Notes: generated from the sequence alone by a model not told the origin. Positions 1-11,962 are shown, counted from the first letter of the stretch. The stretch is DNA of 64,000 bases from Echinococcus granulosus (GCF_000524195.1 NW_020170417.1:1-64000), one strand, 5' to 3'. Numbers and translations are program-made.

Positions 1-497
1 GCCTCCCCTCGTCACGCCAGCTCTACCTTATATTATGTACCTTTTTCCATTTTCCTGCCTTTATTTTTTTCCTTTTTTTCGCCTTCGCTTTTACTTTTTT
101 CTTTTTTTTATGTTTCCGTTTTTGCTCTCCTTTACTTTTTTTGCTCTCTTTATTCCTGCCTTTTTGCCTTTTTTCCTTCGTCTTGCTTTCCCTCCCTTAG
201 CTTCCAATTTTTCTATCTTTTCCTTTTCTGTGTCGTTTTTACATTCGCTTTTTTATTGCTTATTTTGAATCCTTGCTGCCCTGACCTGACTTTTTATTTA
301 CGCTCTTTCTAATCCGAGGTTCTTTCATTTCATGCGCTTTCGTTTGTATTTCAAATTTTGGTTTCTTTTGCCCTTAATTTTTGTTTACTGCCAAGTCTTT
401 TTCCTCTTTTTCTAATGGGGGGATTTTCTGCAATTTGAACAGTAATGTTTTTTCGCAAAATACCTGAATTTTTTCGTCTCTTACTAATTTATTTCCC
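1..497. other. T-rich, gene-free stretch
   Basis: The plus strand is dominated by runs of T and C, especially from 1 to about 260. The short open frames here are low-complexity Phe/Leu/Pro translations with no domain. I see no gene. Confidence 0.6.
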
Positions 498-695
498 TGC
501 AGCTTTCCGAGACTCCCTGAAGACGAAAGAAGACACAATACTCGCGCAGAATATATATATTCAGCACGGAGAAGGTGTCTGGGCTATTGGCATGGCCCAA
601 AAGGCCAGCCCACCCAGCGAGGTACAAGTGGGCTAATTCAAAGTACAAATGTGGCGCCTTACCAGAACCGAGGGATAAACCACTATCGTATTACA
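498..695 (+). repeat. LTR-like repeat, copy 1
   Basis: This 198-bp unit begins TGCAGCTTTCCGAG and ends CGTATTACA. By eye it differs from the copy at 32454-32651 (opposite strand) at about 6 positions and shares its diagnostic variants, for example CGAGGGATAAACC near the 3' end. Confidence 0.75.
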
Positions 696-1287
696 TAGCA
701 TCCCTCCTCTTGAGCGTCTTCCCCGGCGCTCCAGCAGGTCAACCTCCCGCGTCAGCCATTACAACGTAGTCGGTGCTGTAAAGAAACACCCACGATCCGA
801 CCGTGCCAGTCACCAAATTAGTGCGCAACTGAGGGGATACTTGACCTCAACGTCACTGATCCCTCTTGGCGCCTTGACTGAATCTGCGGTTTCGTCCAGT
901 TTAGGGATTTGATTCAAGACGGGGAACTGCGTCAACCATCATGCTTGTCCATAGATAGATGCAGGAACACTGGCCTAAAAGCAGATTTGAGTAAGGAAGT
1001 ACAAGATTTAAAATAGGTCCATGGGGGACGGTGGGGAAAATCCGTAACGAAACTTCCAGATGATTCACGGCTAGTGTCGCTTCAGTTGCTAATAGCTTTT
1101 CTGCAGAACACGGGACTGGGAGAGATGCCGAAGGTAGACGTCAACATCAACCCCTCTGTTGAGGGTCATCACCATCCTCCTATCCATAGCATATGTACTT
1201 CTTCCGCTCCACTAAGGCTTATCACACAGAAGTGGAAAATCAGGATACATGTCATTTAAGATCGGGTTCGCTTTCCGCTGCCAACAA

Positions 1288-1485
1288 TGTAGCGTCCCGA
1301 GACTCCCTGAAGACGAAAGAACACACAATACTCGTGCAGAATATATACATTTAGCACGGAGAAGGTGTCTGGGCTATTGGCATGGCCCAAAAGGCCAGCC
1401 CACCCAGCGAGGTACAAGGGGGCTAGTTCAAAGTACAAAAGCGGCGCCTCACCAGAACCGAGAGGTAGGCCACTATCGTATTACA
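1288..1485 (+). repeat. LTR-like repeat, copy 2
   Basis: This 198-bp unit begins TGTAGCGTCCCGAG and ends CGTATTACA. It carries variants absent from copy 1 and the 32-kb copy, such as CGAGAGGTAGGCC near the 3' end, which suggests a different subfamily. Confidence 0.75.
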
Positions 1486-1754
1486 TTCAAGGTATTACAT
1501 ACTTGGCCTGTAGTGTGAGCCTTTTTAAGGAGCTTTTACATTTTTTTAATGTTTTCATATTTCATGCAGTCATTTTCTATTTTTTTTTGTTGTGTTGATG
1601 CGAATTTCCTACTAATTTTGCTAATCCGCACTGTCCTTAAATCAAAACAGTAGTTGTTCAAGGTCAATTGCGTGTAATACTTAAACCTTGGATTCTAATG
1701 ATGAGAGCATCCTTCCAAAGCTCACTAACATGACATTTTTTGTCGCCTACTCTT

Positions 1755-2648
1755 ATGCATTCGATGAGTCAGCAAGGTCTCATGGTTTCCAGTCTGCCTT
1801 CTCCAATTACGTACAATATTTGCCAATGCCTTAGTTCCTTGGAAATAGTCAACGCCTGTACTGCCATTTCGAAGTGGAAGTGGATTATTTTCACTCCAAG
1901 AGTTCAGAATTTACTTCGTCGCCATATGAATCGATCGGCCTGGTTAGATAGACGACTATGTGAACTCACCTTGAAGCAAACTTCATTGTCAGCAGACTAT
2001 ATATGCCAAATGGTTCGCTATCACTCCATGCAAACCGATTTGTTTGATCGAAATTTTTCAGAGTTTGCACCAGTAATGACTATGCAGACGTTCTATTGTC
2101 TTATTCTTGGGCCAGCGGTTGATGCAATTGGGTTTCTGGACAGTTTCTATACCACCCTCATTCGTTTAATGGACACTAATTCGAAAGGTAAACTGTTCTC
2201 CCATCCAGTAGGCTGGACGGGTAATGGAATCTCAATCCGCATTCCTGTGGAGGGAAACACTACTTCAGGTGATTTACTTATCGAAGTCTCCACTTTGCAT
2301 GCACGATTCAAGGCCGACCGTGAACGTCAGTCAAGCCGAGTGAAGGACAGTTTTATTGTGACCTCTGGCCATTTAACAAGACAGGCTAGTTCTATGATCG
2401 AGGTTAACGACTTCGTTTTCTACCTAGTGGATGCTCCTCAGAGTCACACAAGCTGGGATGAAATCCGATGCGAATTGACAGCTATTTCTCGATCTCTTTC
2501 CTCCAAACAGACACTTGTGGTGATTAGCGTGTGTGCAGCATCCAGCGTTGAAGACAAGGAATTTGACTGCGTGTCAGAAATTGCCCGGAACCTTGGTGGT
2601 GCGGATCGCGGTCCACTTGCGGCAGCTGCTACGAATTGGCGAGTGTAG
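1755..2648 (+). CDS. FBXO4-like F-box protein with small-GTPase-like domain (first copy)
   Basis: A single open frame encodes 297 aa from the first ATG in frame (1755). Residues of roughly 10-60 look like a weak F-box (an LPSPITYNICQCL stretch followed by a K-W pair). The rest follows FBXO4, an SCF ubiquitin-ligase substrate receptor with an atypical GTPase-like fold: an ILGPAVD stretch matching its LGPGLE, then GNGISIRIP, then a charged LHARFKADRERQSSR segment like its TTRKERDRAREE, then VNDFVFYLVDA like VVDGFIYVANA. The frame stops at TAG just after NWRV, where FBXO4 proteins continue with Gln; the same frame stays open to 2807. It is either slightly truncated, read through, or a decaying gene. 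Assignment rests on remembered family sequence, not alignment. Confidence 0.7.
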   Translation: MHSMSQQGLMVSSLPSPITYNICQCLSSLEIVNACTAISKWKWIIFTPRVQNLLRRHMNRSAWLDRRLCELTLKQTSLSADYICQMVRYHSMQTDLFDRNFSEFAPVMTMQTFYCLILGPAVDAIGFLDSFYTTLIRLMDTNSKGKLFSHPVGWTGNGISIRIPVEGNTTSGDLLIEVSTLHARFKADRERQSSRVKDSFIVTSGHLTRQASSMIEVNDFVFYLVDAPQSHTSWDEIRCELTAISRSLSSKQTLVVISVCAASSVEDKEFDCVSEIARNLGGADRGPLAAAATNWRV

Positions 2649-2807
2649 TGTCTCAAACACACCAATTCTCACTACCTCAACTTAAATGAAATATTTCAAT
2701 GGACCTGTTTCGATATTTTCTTTAAGCGTGTTCAGGAACATCGGCAGGTTTTATGTAACTCGACCACCTTCTCTTCGATATGGGACATGCTCTCAAAATG
2801 GTTTTGA
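2649..2807 (+). other. In-frame open extension after the TAG of the first FBXO4-like gene
   Basis: After TAG at 2646-2648 the same frame stays open for 52 codons to TGA at 2805-2807. It contains NEIFQW, which can be aligned to the C-terminal helix of FBXO4 around its last conserved Trp. See the finding on this stop codon. Confidence 0.4.
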
Positions 2808-2837
2808 GTTTACGTCTTACATTTTTTCATATTTTAC

Positions 2838-2843
2838 AATAAA
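2838..2843 (+). terminator. Possible polyadenylation signal AATAAA
   Basis: AATAAA lies 190 bp downstream of the TAG of the first FBXO4-like gene and 31 bp beyond the end of the extended frame. Position and strand fit a 3' end signal, but the hexamer is common in AT-rich DNA. Confidence 0.35.
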
Positions 2844-4411
2844 TGGTTTTATTTTGGCTTCGTTTGTGAATGTTGTTGGTCAGTCGGAACAGTTCTGCCG
2901 GGTTCCGTCATTGCATGGTACGCACAAACTTGTTACTAAGTTATAAAGACATCGTTACCGTTGTTTTTTTCACATGTAGATTTCGCGGGCAAAATACTCT
3001 CATTACTCTCAAAAGATTTTGCAGGTCTGGATTGTGACTCCACCATGAATTCTTCTTCTGCAATTTGGCATGGTTAATTTGTGGGATGCTTCTTTACAAC
3101 CAATACCTACTTTTCTTTACTTTCTGTATTGACGAATTTTACTTCAAAACTTGCAAACTTAACGCTGCGAATTTTTTCGATGGTTTGAAGATGAGTATTT
3201 TTGTTTACTCAAAGATTAGGATTTAACTTGCTTCGAGTGAATATTGTATCTGGATTGTTTAGAGAGGCAGTTGATATAAATTTCACAAATTTTTTTCGGT
3301 TATGAGCATTGGATTTTGGTTCAGAGGGCTATCTCTCTTCGTAATTGATTTGGCTTTTAAGAACACGAGTTAAATTAGGAGAGGGTACCTAACGATAATT
3401 GGGCCTACGATATGATGCAGAATGATTGAGGAAACGCTAGATAGATGTGCAGTGTGAAGGGGAGCCGACTCTTGCTTGAATAAGGCAAGAACTAATTTTA
3501 CAGCGTGGAGCTCCACGTGTAACTGCGGGTGCGGTTTTCAGATGGAAGTGTGCGTACAATAAAAGCTTCTATGCTTACACTATGAATTGTGCGATTATCC
3601 ACTCAATTAAATGGCACAAGTACCACTCCGACTTGGTCAAATTTACTCATTGATTATGGGTGACTTCTTGTTAACAAATTCTACAACTGATGAATGTCAT
3701 CTTGATTGGCATTCACGAAAGTTGCCTTTAATTTCACCTCACAGATTTCAGCATATCCGCCAGGGGGAAACAAACAAAGCGAAGTGACGTGAGATTAACA
3801 AGTATGCCCTAATGCATGACGCGTAAGCCTGGAGGTGCTGCAGGATGAATGCCATCGAGGTGTGGGTCTTCACGAGCAGCCGTAGGAATATGTAGTTATT
3901 CAAATGCCTCACTATAGCCACAGTACTGTAACGCATAAAGGAACTTCAACCACCAGCGTTGCCATTAAAACATCCATTTTTAGGTTGAGGGAGTATTAAA
4001 CCATGGTTTGATATGATTGACCTTCGTACTTAGTAGAATATTTAAAAACGGAACTCAAAATTCAACTTTGGAGAATGTTTCTGGGCCACTTATTCTATAA
4101 GTAGTATATTTATTGGTGCACAAGACTAAACGCTTCTCCATTGGATATGGTTGTAGATAAACTATTTATGAAGCTGAAGACTTACTGCCCTGACCAATGA
4201 AATATCACGCTATTTGACGGAACAGTAAACATAACAGTGGCCTACGGTCCCGGTGCATCGGTAATGCTCTGCGGAACAAAAACATCTCCGACCAATACGG
4301 AAATTCCATAGGTCTGATTGGTCATTGTGGATGATTATTTCACATTAAGCGCATACCAGTGGTGCTCAATCTTTGGTCAGGGTATCTCTTGCACACGCGT
4401 ACACATACTTC
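2844..4411. other. Intergenic, nothing recognised
   Basis: AT-rich sequence with only short open frames. The segment ending at 4385 (ctttggtcag) could be a splice acceptor in front of the TPPP coding exon, which would place a 5' UTR exon here. Confidence 0.4.
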
Positions 4412-4927
4412 ATGGAGGAGTCGTTTTATGCCTTTTGCGATTCTGTCAAGAAGGGTTCCACCACGTGCACTGACAAGACCCTGAAAAAGATCTGCACTGA
4501 TTGCAATATCTACTGCAAAGGCATGGATCAAAATCGTGTGGACATTCAATTTCGGAAGCATCTTGGTGCAGGACGTCGCGATGTCGACTTTGAGGGCTTT
4601 TGCGCCTTTTTGGAAGGCGATTTGGCTGATGCCTACATGGATGCCCGCCATATGGATCATGATGCTGCGGTGGCAGAATTACAATCCAAAGTGGCCAAAG
4701 GTCAACCTAGCGCTCATGGAGCCACCTCAGTGAGTAAGGATAGTGCTACGGCTCGTCTGACCGATCATCGGGGCTACACAGGCTCGCACAAAGAGCGGTT
4801 CGATCTGGAAAGTGGAAAAGGAAAGGGAAAAGAAGGTCGAGAGAACCTGCCAGATAAGAAGGCTCAACAGGGCTACGTGGCAAATTATAAAAACCTAGAT
4901 AAATATGACCAATTGCATAAAAATTAG
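4412..4927 (+). CDS. TPPP: TPPP / p25-alpha family protein
   Basis: A single-exon frame encodes 171 aa from ATG at 4412 (MEESFYAFCDSV); the frame is open further upstream but the family normally starts close to this point. The p25-alpha domain occupies about residues 1-130, and the hallmark ARLTDHRGYTGSHKERFD is followed by GKGKGKEGR and a C-terminal tail ending KYDQLHKN. TPPP proteins bind and bundle microtubules; invertebrate members are usually short forms lacking the vertebrate N-terminal extension, as here, and occur in ciliated or flagellated organisms. No neighbour is obviously co-regulated. Start choice is the only real uncertainty. Confidence 0.9.
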   Translation: MEESFYAFCDSVKKGSTTCTDKTLKKICTDCNIYCKGMDQNRVDIQFRKHLGAGRRDVDFEGFCAFLEGDLADAYMDARHMDHDAAVAELQSKVAKGQPSAHGATSVSKDSATARLTDHRGYTGSHKERFDLESGKGKGKEGRENLPDKKAQQGYVANYKNLDKYDQLHKN

Positions 4928-5673
4928 TAACTGCACTTTTTTACTGCTTTAACTCTCTCTCCACACTTTTTCCTTTGTCATTCGTACTCGATTTTCTTCT
5001 AAAAATCATTTGTTTGTGTACTGTTATAGAGTGCTACATATCCTTTAGTTGCTCTTACTTTTGGTAGACTCAGAAGGGCGTTACCCTAGTGTACTTGAAA
5101 TGGAGTTATCTTTCCTGTAACGTTCTCACTGGGCGAATTGTCCAGAGTTACCTCAGCAACCATTAGTAAAGGCATTGTGTAGGGCCTAGCTGCATTTTAG
5201 CGCATTCCCAAAGCCTAAGAAGGCGTTATACTCCTTGGGTGTCTTTGTTGGCACAGTGCGAACTTAAAGTGATTTCAATTGGTGCCCTGGTATATTTCAA
5301 ACCACTGATGTTGGTACTTGCCTTAGTGGAAAATTAACTTAGCAGAGGTGAGGCATTGCGATTGTGGATGGATGGAATGACTATGGATTTCATAGCATTC
5401 AAACGACCCTCTTAATTCCCTTGTTCATGCGGGAAAGTGAATTCGCGAATTAACTATGAAGGTGGAGGTATGGGAAAGAAGATTTTGCTTCAATACATGT
5501 GGACTTTGGGGAGAAATTATTTAAAACTAAAATATTCTTTAGAAATTTCTAGCGAAATTAGGAAACCATAATCTGCAAATAACTTTGTGGTAAAAAAACG
5601 TGTTTTATGGACTAATTCAAGAGCAGAGAAGCAGCATATTCAGTAACGCTTTATTGAATTGTAAGGAGACCAT
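4928..5673. other. Intergenic, nothing recognised
   Basis: Presumed TPPP 3' UTR followed by AT-rich sequence. No gene seen. Confidence 0.4.
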
Positions 5674-5870
5674 TGTAGAGTCTCGAGACTTCCCTGAAGA
5701 AAAATGGAATCAAAATACTCGGGCAGAGTAGGCGTTATTGGCATACTGGGAGGATTAGGGCTACCACCATGACACGGAGGCCAGACCGCTCGTCAAAGGT
5801 ACCACAATGGAGAAACCGTAAGTGGCCCTTTGCCAAGATGGTGAGTTAAACAAACAGTTAAAGCATTACA
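5674..5870 (+). repeat. Degenerate LTR-like copy
   Basis: This 197-bp stretch begins TGTAGAGTCTCGAGAC and ends GCATTACA, the same ends and almost the same length as the 198-bp repeat. Its interior keeps CCCTGAAGA, AATACTCGGGCAGA and TATTGGCAT but is heavily mutated. Confidence 0.55.
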
Positions 5871-6235
5871 GCGACAAAAGTGTTCGTCACAACGACTCAA
5901 CCTTCAGAATGCGTGTAAAGAAGTTGGTAAGGTCCATTAGTATATAAATGCTTTTTTTTTTCAGATAATTTTACTTATGGTGGTTTCAATGATTGTGGTT
6001 ACTTTTTATTACCTTCTTGATGGTCGCGAGGATTGCATTTTGAAACGAGTATTTTACGTTTTCCCCTATGAAACGTTGTAAGATGTGGAAAAGGTTTAAA
6101 TACTTGTATCCGAGCCATTGTAGGCGGATTGGGAATTAATTTACCATGCTCTGGTGTGTCATGTGACTGCTTCCTTATTTGTGCATTTGAAACACTCACC
6201 TAGTGATTTTTTTCTTGTAAAACGGTGTACTATCA

Positions 6236-6330
6236 TTACAGCGTCCTGAGAATCCCCTGAAGAGTAACACTCGAGCAGAATATGTCCTGTCTGCGTGCGG
6301 AGGAGATCAGGGGTTCGTAGTTGTTTTCCA
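6236..6330 (+). repeat. Truncated, degenerate LTR-like copy
   Basis: TTACAGCGTCCTGAGAATC, then CCCTGAAGA and CACTCGAGCAGAATAT, match the first third of the 198-bp repeat. The 3' part is not recognisable. Confidence 0.4.
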
Positions 6331-9300
6331 TGTCTACAATTGTTTTTCTTTTAAACTTCACCTAGCAATCTCTTTTCCCAGTCTATTTAAGGCGAATTAA
6401 ATTTTATTCAATAAGAATATATGGGTAACTGGGGTAATTTATATTCCTCTGACAATGCAGTAAAAATACCTGATCAAGGGAAAAATCATCCTCTTATGTT
6501 GACTGTGCCGAAAGCATATTACTACCTATATTAAATAAGTAAGATGAATCACACGAAATGGCAATAAGGCAAATCTCATAAACCGCAAAAGTATGGAATA
6601 CACAATTACATGATTAAGAGGCGAGAAATAAAAAAAAGACTTTGAGCCAGTAAGAGACTGACAGTTAGCAGTTTTGAAGTCAGAAAGAAAAAGGAATCCA
6701 ATCTGGTCTACTTTAAAGTCTGCGCCCCATAAAAATCGCTGATTTTTATCTATTTAAGTAACTGTAAGTGTTTTAAAACTTTAGTTGCTTAATTCCTCAG
6801 GTTTTACATTTCAAAGAAACGCGCTGGATTGAAACGTCTCCCCTAAAAGTACCATGTGGGGGTAAAAAATTTTCTTGTACTTGTAAGGCAAGGAAGCGTA
6901 AAGTTCCCGCCACCCCTGGCGCTCGTCCCAGCAATCGGGCAGTGCGTTCGAAATTGCTGGTCAAGTTCATACACTAGTTCTTATCCCCAAACTTTCGCGA
7001 ATGCGCAGTATTTTATTTCAAGCACCGAGTAAACGTCTAAAATGTTAAGTAAAGATGCAAATCCAAGATAAAATAAGCATTGCCTGACTTAAAATGCACT
7101 TTTATTACCGCAAATTTTGCCTTTGCCGTTAATGTTACCAAGTCAAAGTTTATTTAGCAAGCATTATGAGGTTTTCCGTACTTCAAATGAAACATTTGAC
7201 TAAGACACATCATGCCTCTAAGGAAAAGAAAAAAAATACGTTGAGTGGTGTCAAATTAGAGCAACGATATGCACTTGCCATCCGCTGAGCCACAAAGCGA
7301 GCTCACGGTGCTGCGTGCGTAGACGGCAATTTGTCGGAGGTTGCAACACCAATGTGATTCAGTCGTGACTGTGCCCTCCTCCCTTTCGTTTATAGAAGGT
7401 GGTGCATGACATCGCCCAAAAATGATGCGTAGTTTCTTCTAGCTGGACATATTGTTCCGGTGATGGTGAAATTAGCAAACAACCAATTTTACACAAATTA
7501 AAATGACATCTATTTAAAAAAATTGTCGGATACTTGTCGTTTTTGATTAAAAACATAAATGCTGGAGATCATATGATGGTCTAGAATAGCAAGGGGAATG
7601 GAAGGGGGACTGCTTCCATTAAAGATTGTAATCAATTACGTTTCCTTGCTCTGGAAGCAAATAAACCTCCTCGACTCGTTACCACAGGCAACGCGTAGCA
7701 CTGGCTGTTCACTCAGATTGACGAGCTATTAAGCAGACTTTTCAACTCCTTTTTAGTTTGCGAAATTGTGCAGCAGCAACAAATTTTAACTAGATTATGT
7801 AGACGTGTAGGGAATGGATATGTTGTGGGCCATCTTGGCGTCATGCCATCCCATACATGCCGGCTCTTTAGCCCTTATCGGCTATCCTTTACTTCATAGC
7901 CTTCCGACCATGTTGACAACTTTCTTGAATGGTTTGAATTATTACAACATGAGGAATATCTTGATTGCCAGTGATTAAAGAACATCTAAGTAGATGCCCT
8001 ACGGACGACTTGTCAGTCAAGTCGCGTGTTCTGCAAAAAACGCAGTCAGCAAATGGAGGGACATCAGATTGAGACGATTTGTATACGCATCCTATGGAGC
8101 TGACTACGATAGTTTGACACCTCTTCAACGTTTCTAGCAGCTGCATCCAAGGAGACAGACAGTCAAACTGTATTAAAAGGGGAACAAAGCGGTGTGGAAG
8201 CCTATATACAGAACATATTAGCCCAGTAATGATTCGTTAAATTGTGTCCTCTATTGAAGTAATCCTCTTTTAGGCAAGCATTCTCACGACCACTAACTGA
8301 TACATAAAATGGACTTGTTGTAGAGCATCTTCCAACCTCCTCCCCCCATACAGTTCAAAGGGTATTTGAAATTCCTTACTACAATGAAATTAAAGAGGCG
8401 CATCACTGACTTTGTGATGGTCGTAGCAAAAGGGTGACCTGGGGGGATTTCTAGGAATGACACTCGAAAAGGCCATCCTGTACTTTACTGCACTGTTCGA
8501 CAGATTATTTTAGGTAAAGGCCTCTTCAGTTCCCACAGTTTGTACTTCCGCTTTGGCGGTATGTTCTTTTGGCCTGGTTTAAGCTACCGACTACTTTCCC
8601 ACTAGTAAGGCTTTTTACGACTTCAGTGGACGCTTGGATCATAAAAACCCTCACTGTAACCTTTTTTCTCCGGAAAAAAATGAAACTTTTTCTCACTTAA
8701 ACATGTACTCAGGTCGTTGTTTAGCTAATGAAAAGTAAAATCTTTTGTAACCTCAGGTGAAATATTTCGGGTGCACTTACCACTCCGTTTTTATTTTAAT
8801 GAGTAATAAATAATAAAGTCAATAGGCCTACTTATGAGGTATTATCCTGCGAATTTTGGCCCAATGCTACAAAAGTATCCTTTTGTCCAATGCGGCCTCC
8901 CTCCCTCCTCCCCGGCATCCCGCCGAAATTGCCAGAAGCACTTATGTGAAGGAGGAAACAACACCGACTAAAGGAAACGGCGGGGTGAAATATAAGTAGC
9001 CACCGTTACACTTGGCTGTTTTTAATCGTTGCTGCGTTCCTGTCCTAGTTACCGACGCAGTGGCTCTTTTTCATGCAACTTAATGGAGAAAGGAAGTCGT
9101 GATTTATTGTGTTCCTCTTAATGGCCAGTCAAAATGCATATTTTAGAGTTACAACGGCACGTAGAATCGGTGGCTATTTACCAAGCGGTGGTATTTTTGC
9201 TATTGCGAATGCGAGAATTCGCCAACTCTTTACCAACCATAGTGCCGCTATTCGACTCAGACGCCATAGTGATAGCAATAAATCGTGCTCAGAACCGATT

Positions 9301-11962
9301 AATGGGGCATAAATAGCATAAAATATATGCGGATTCTTCCTGGGTCGTTCGTTTTTTAAAGTAGTTGAAGTAGTCTCACTGACGGGTGGTGGTGATCGTA
9401 AAGTGGATGTGTGCGGTGAATAGTGCCACCAGCAAATGCCTTCCACTATCATCTTATCAGCTGTGTTATAATGCGTTGGCTTCTACCAAGTTCCCAAACA
9501 GAACATTCAAGGAGGTCAATATTTTATTACTGGGGTCTGTATTACCGACCCATGTGAGGGAGCCAAGGGCACGGCGCGCACGCACACATCTAGCGGTTGC
9601 CTCTTGAGGGAACAAAGCCCTTTCACTCTCGCACACTTATAAGCTCTTGATTGACCTCAGCCTCCCAGGGGTCATTAGCACGTTCGAAGCCTCCCTGTTA
9701 GTGATATTGCCCAATCAGGGCAAACAAACAAGAACGCAAATTTCAAATCCTTCTGGAATGGTCGGAAGTTGGACGCAAGAAGGAATAATTTACTTTGAAT
9801 AGTGCCTAATACTTCGCTGAGGGTAAAAATTAGTAAAATAGGACTTGAAACATCTAGATAAGAGGATTTTGAATCAGTAGTTATTCACGGAACTACTACC
9901 GCTGCTACTGAATTTGCATTTCTAATAGTAACTCTAACTTCATGAAAAAAGTCCATTTTCTCGAAACCAAATAGCAAATTTGGGAGAGTGACGGTAAAAG
10001 CGTTTTTTATACCCTATGTGCATTGTTTTAACACCGACGTCATTTTACTTTCGCCAACTTACTTAAAAGCTCTGGTTAAGTTTTCAAGGAAAAGTAACCG
10101 GTTCCAGCTTGGAGGGTGAAGTAATTGAGGGCAAATGTTCCCGCAACCCAAAATTAAGTGGTGGTAACTTGAATGCTCCCAAAAATATGGGTGGCACTTT
10201 CTAGGAAACACGAATACATTTAAAGCAGAGGCCGGAGGCTCAAAGTTATTATAAATTACAACGCACCGCTAACACTTGTGTTAGTAGACTGCATCCCCCA
10301 ATGAGTGGTCCTTTTATCTAACAGACAGCCAAAAACATTCGTGTGAATTTCGGATAGTTCCTTGTAAATTGTAGGGCCTTATAAAATGCATGCGACTATT
10401 TATGCGTGTGAACTATAAGGCATGGTAGCATCGCCCTCCTCCTCTCCCTTATGTCTAAAGTGTAAGCGTTTTACAGGCTACAGATTTAGTAAGACATGAA
10501 TTGATTGAGGTCACCTCACTGATAGGATTTCACCACAGTCAGACAAGATTGAGTTTAATTTAGTCAAGTTAGTATGGACTGTAGATCCGCTACTGAGCGA
10601 CCAACGTCGTGTCAGGACCACAATGGGAGAGGGATGAGAGTCAGTGCAATCTCAAAGGGCATTCTTCGAGCAAGTGGAATTTCATGCATAGAAAGGTGCC
10701 TTAATGGCGGAATGCCATGAGGGAACTTGGAACATCGTCCCATGAAGGATTTAGCTGATACAGAAGCTTCCGACGCAATTGGCAACTTTTTGCTCCATAG
10801 CTTGAATCCGTCTGAGACGGTCAACTTTTGCAAAGTGGGGCACACTTCGGGATAACGCGTGTTGCCGCACCAAAAACAGTATCTTTAATGGGTACTGTTC
10901 TCTTGGGGTTGCCCTTTGGCAATTTTTCACTTGATAAAAGCCAAACCAAATCTACCCAAGCGATGCAGAGCAAATGGCTACAACTTGAAATGCCTGAAAA
11001 AGTTCTCTCCCTCATCAAAAACAGCCAGAACTAATACATAGTGTGAAAGTTGGTGCTTTTACAAGAAAACGCAAAACGTCACGCCTTATATGACAAAGTC
11101 AACAAATGAGATATTGGCTTTGGCTAAAGATGGGAGAGCGGTAGAGTCTCACCTTACCCCCATACCGCCGTACTCTGAAGATAGTCCTCTGAGCGCTCAA
11201 GGTGGCTATCACATGGTCTAGCCAGCAAACAATCACATGGGGCGTGAAAAAAACAGAAGTATTCAAATATGGGCTTTGCGCTTTGCCATGATGTTGGTGT
11301 TAAATGGGTTTCATTCCAGGTGGATTCAAATCAGATTGCAAACACGATGTGAGGGTTCACACCTTGTTTGATGCGTCTACTTCATGTTGTAGACAAAGCA
11401 TGCAAAAGCCGGCCTACTTTACGGGACAAAACGAGAAGTTCTAATGTGCCGTCATTTCCAGCATCTGATTGGTTATTGAAGCTCTGGGACCACGCCCATT
11501 GGCTACGGCTAAATTGTTCGACGAGTAAAGTCGAGGGGGTGGAAACGAGGACTAAATAAAAGAGTTTAATTCGAATCTGGTAGATGAAGATACACGTCTC
11601 TGCCCCCAAGTGACAGAATAAGCAGGACAAAGATGAAAAAATAGGGGTGAAAGGTCTCCTGAAAGCGATATGTGGGTTGTCAGATGGACATCAGTAACAT
11701 GTCATTATCTCTCTCTCTGGGGTTTTTGTGCGTGCAAGAGCGGTAGAGTGGGAGTGTTATTTAAAAACAAAGAAACATAAAATATCGCTGTTGGATGTGA
11801 CCACGTTTGAAAGGGCGGATAGAAAGGAAAGTGGAGAAGCATTGAATGAGTGCAGTATGGAATGGACACATTCAAAGTTATTAGTAATTTTTCACTGTCG
11901 TTTCTCAACAACTCTTTCGTGAAAGACATTTCAAAGCCACCTTCACATAAGAAGCGTCATAA
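6331..11962. other. Intergenic, no confident gene
   Basis: About 5.6 kb of AT-rich sequence. Open frames are short and show no domain, apart from a faint zinc-binding-like frame at 7889-8146. A (CT)n-like stretch occurs near 11705. I see no exon chain. Confidence 0.4.
7889..8146 (-). pseudogene. Possible remnant of a non-LTR retrotransposon zinc-binding tail
   Basis: The minus-strand frame contains DCVFCRTR followed by GHLLRC, a C-x2-C-x11-H-x3-C spacing like the short zinc-binding segment at the C-terminus of many non-LTR reverse transcriptases. Nothing resembling a reverse-transcriptase core is seen upstream. It could equally be a chance frame. Confidence 0.2.

Larger units (their letters stand above)
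498..1485 (+). mobile_element. LTR-like pair with non-coding interior (TRIM-like, resembles Ta-TRIM)
   Basis: Two direct repeats of 198 bp each lie at 498-695 and 1288-1485. Both run from TG to CA and end in CACTATCGTATTACA. They flank 592 bp (696-1287) with no substantial open frame. A small element with LTRs and no protein is the definition of a TRIM, and taeniid tapeworms have a published family, Ta-TRIM; the match is by description, not by alignment. By eye the two repeats differ at about 15 of 198 positions. No convincing target-site duplication is seen: the left flank ends ttccc and the right flank begins ttcaa. The left repeat is closer to the solo copy at 32454-32651 than to its partner, so this may not be one intact insertion. 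Confidence 0.6.

Noticed and set aside
575..1598. Repeated MSGLLAWPKRPAHPARYK-type frames
   Set aside because: They lie wholly inside the two 198-bp LTR-like repeats and recur at 32 kb on the other strand; repeat sequence, not a gene pair.
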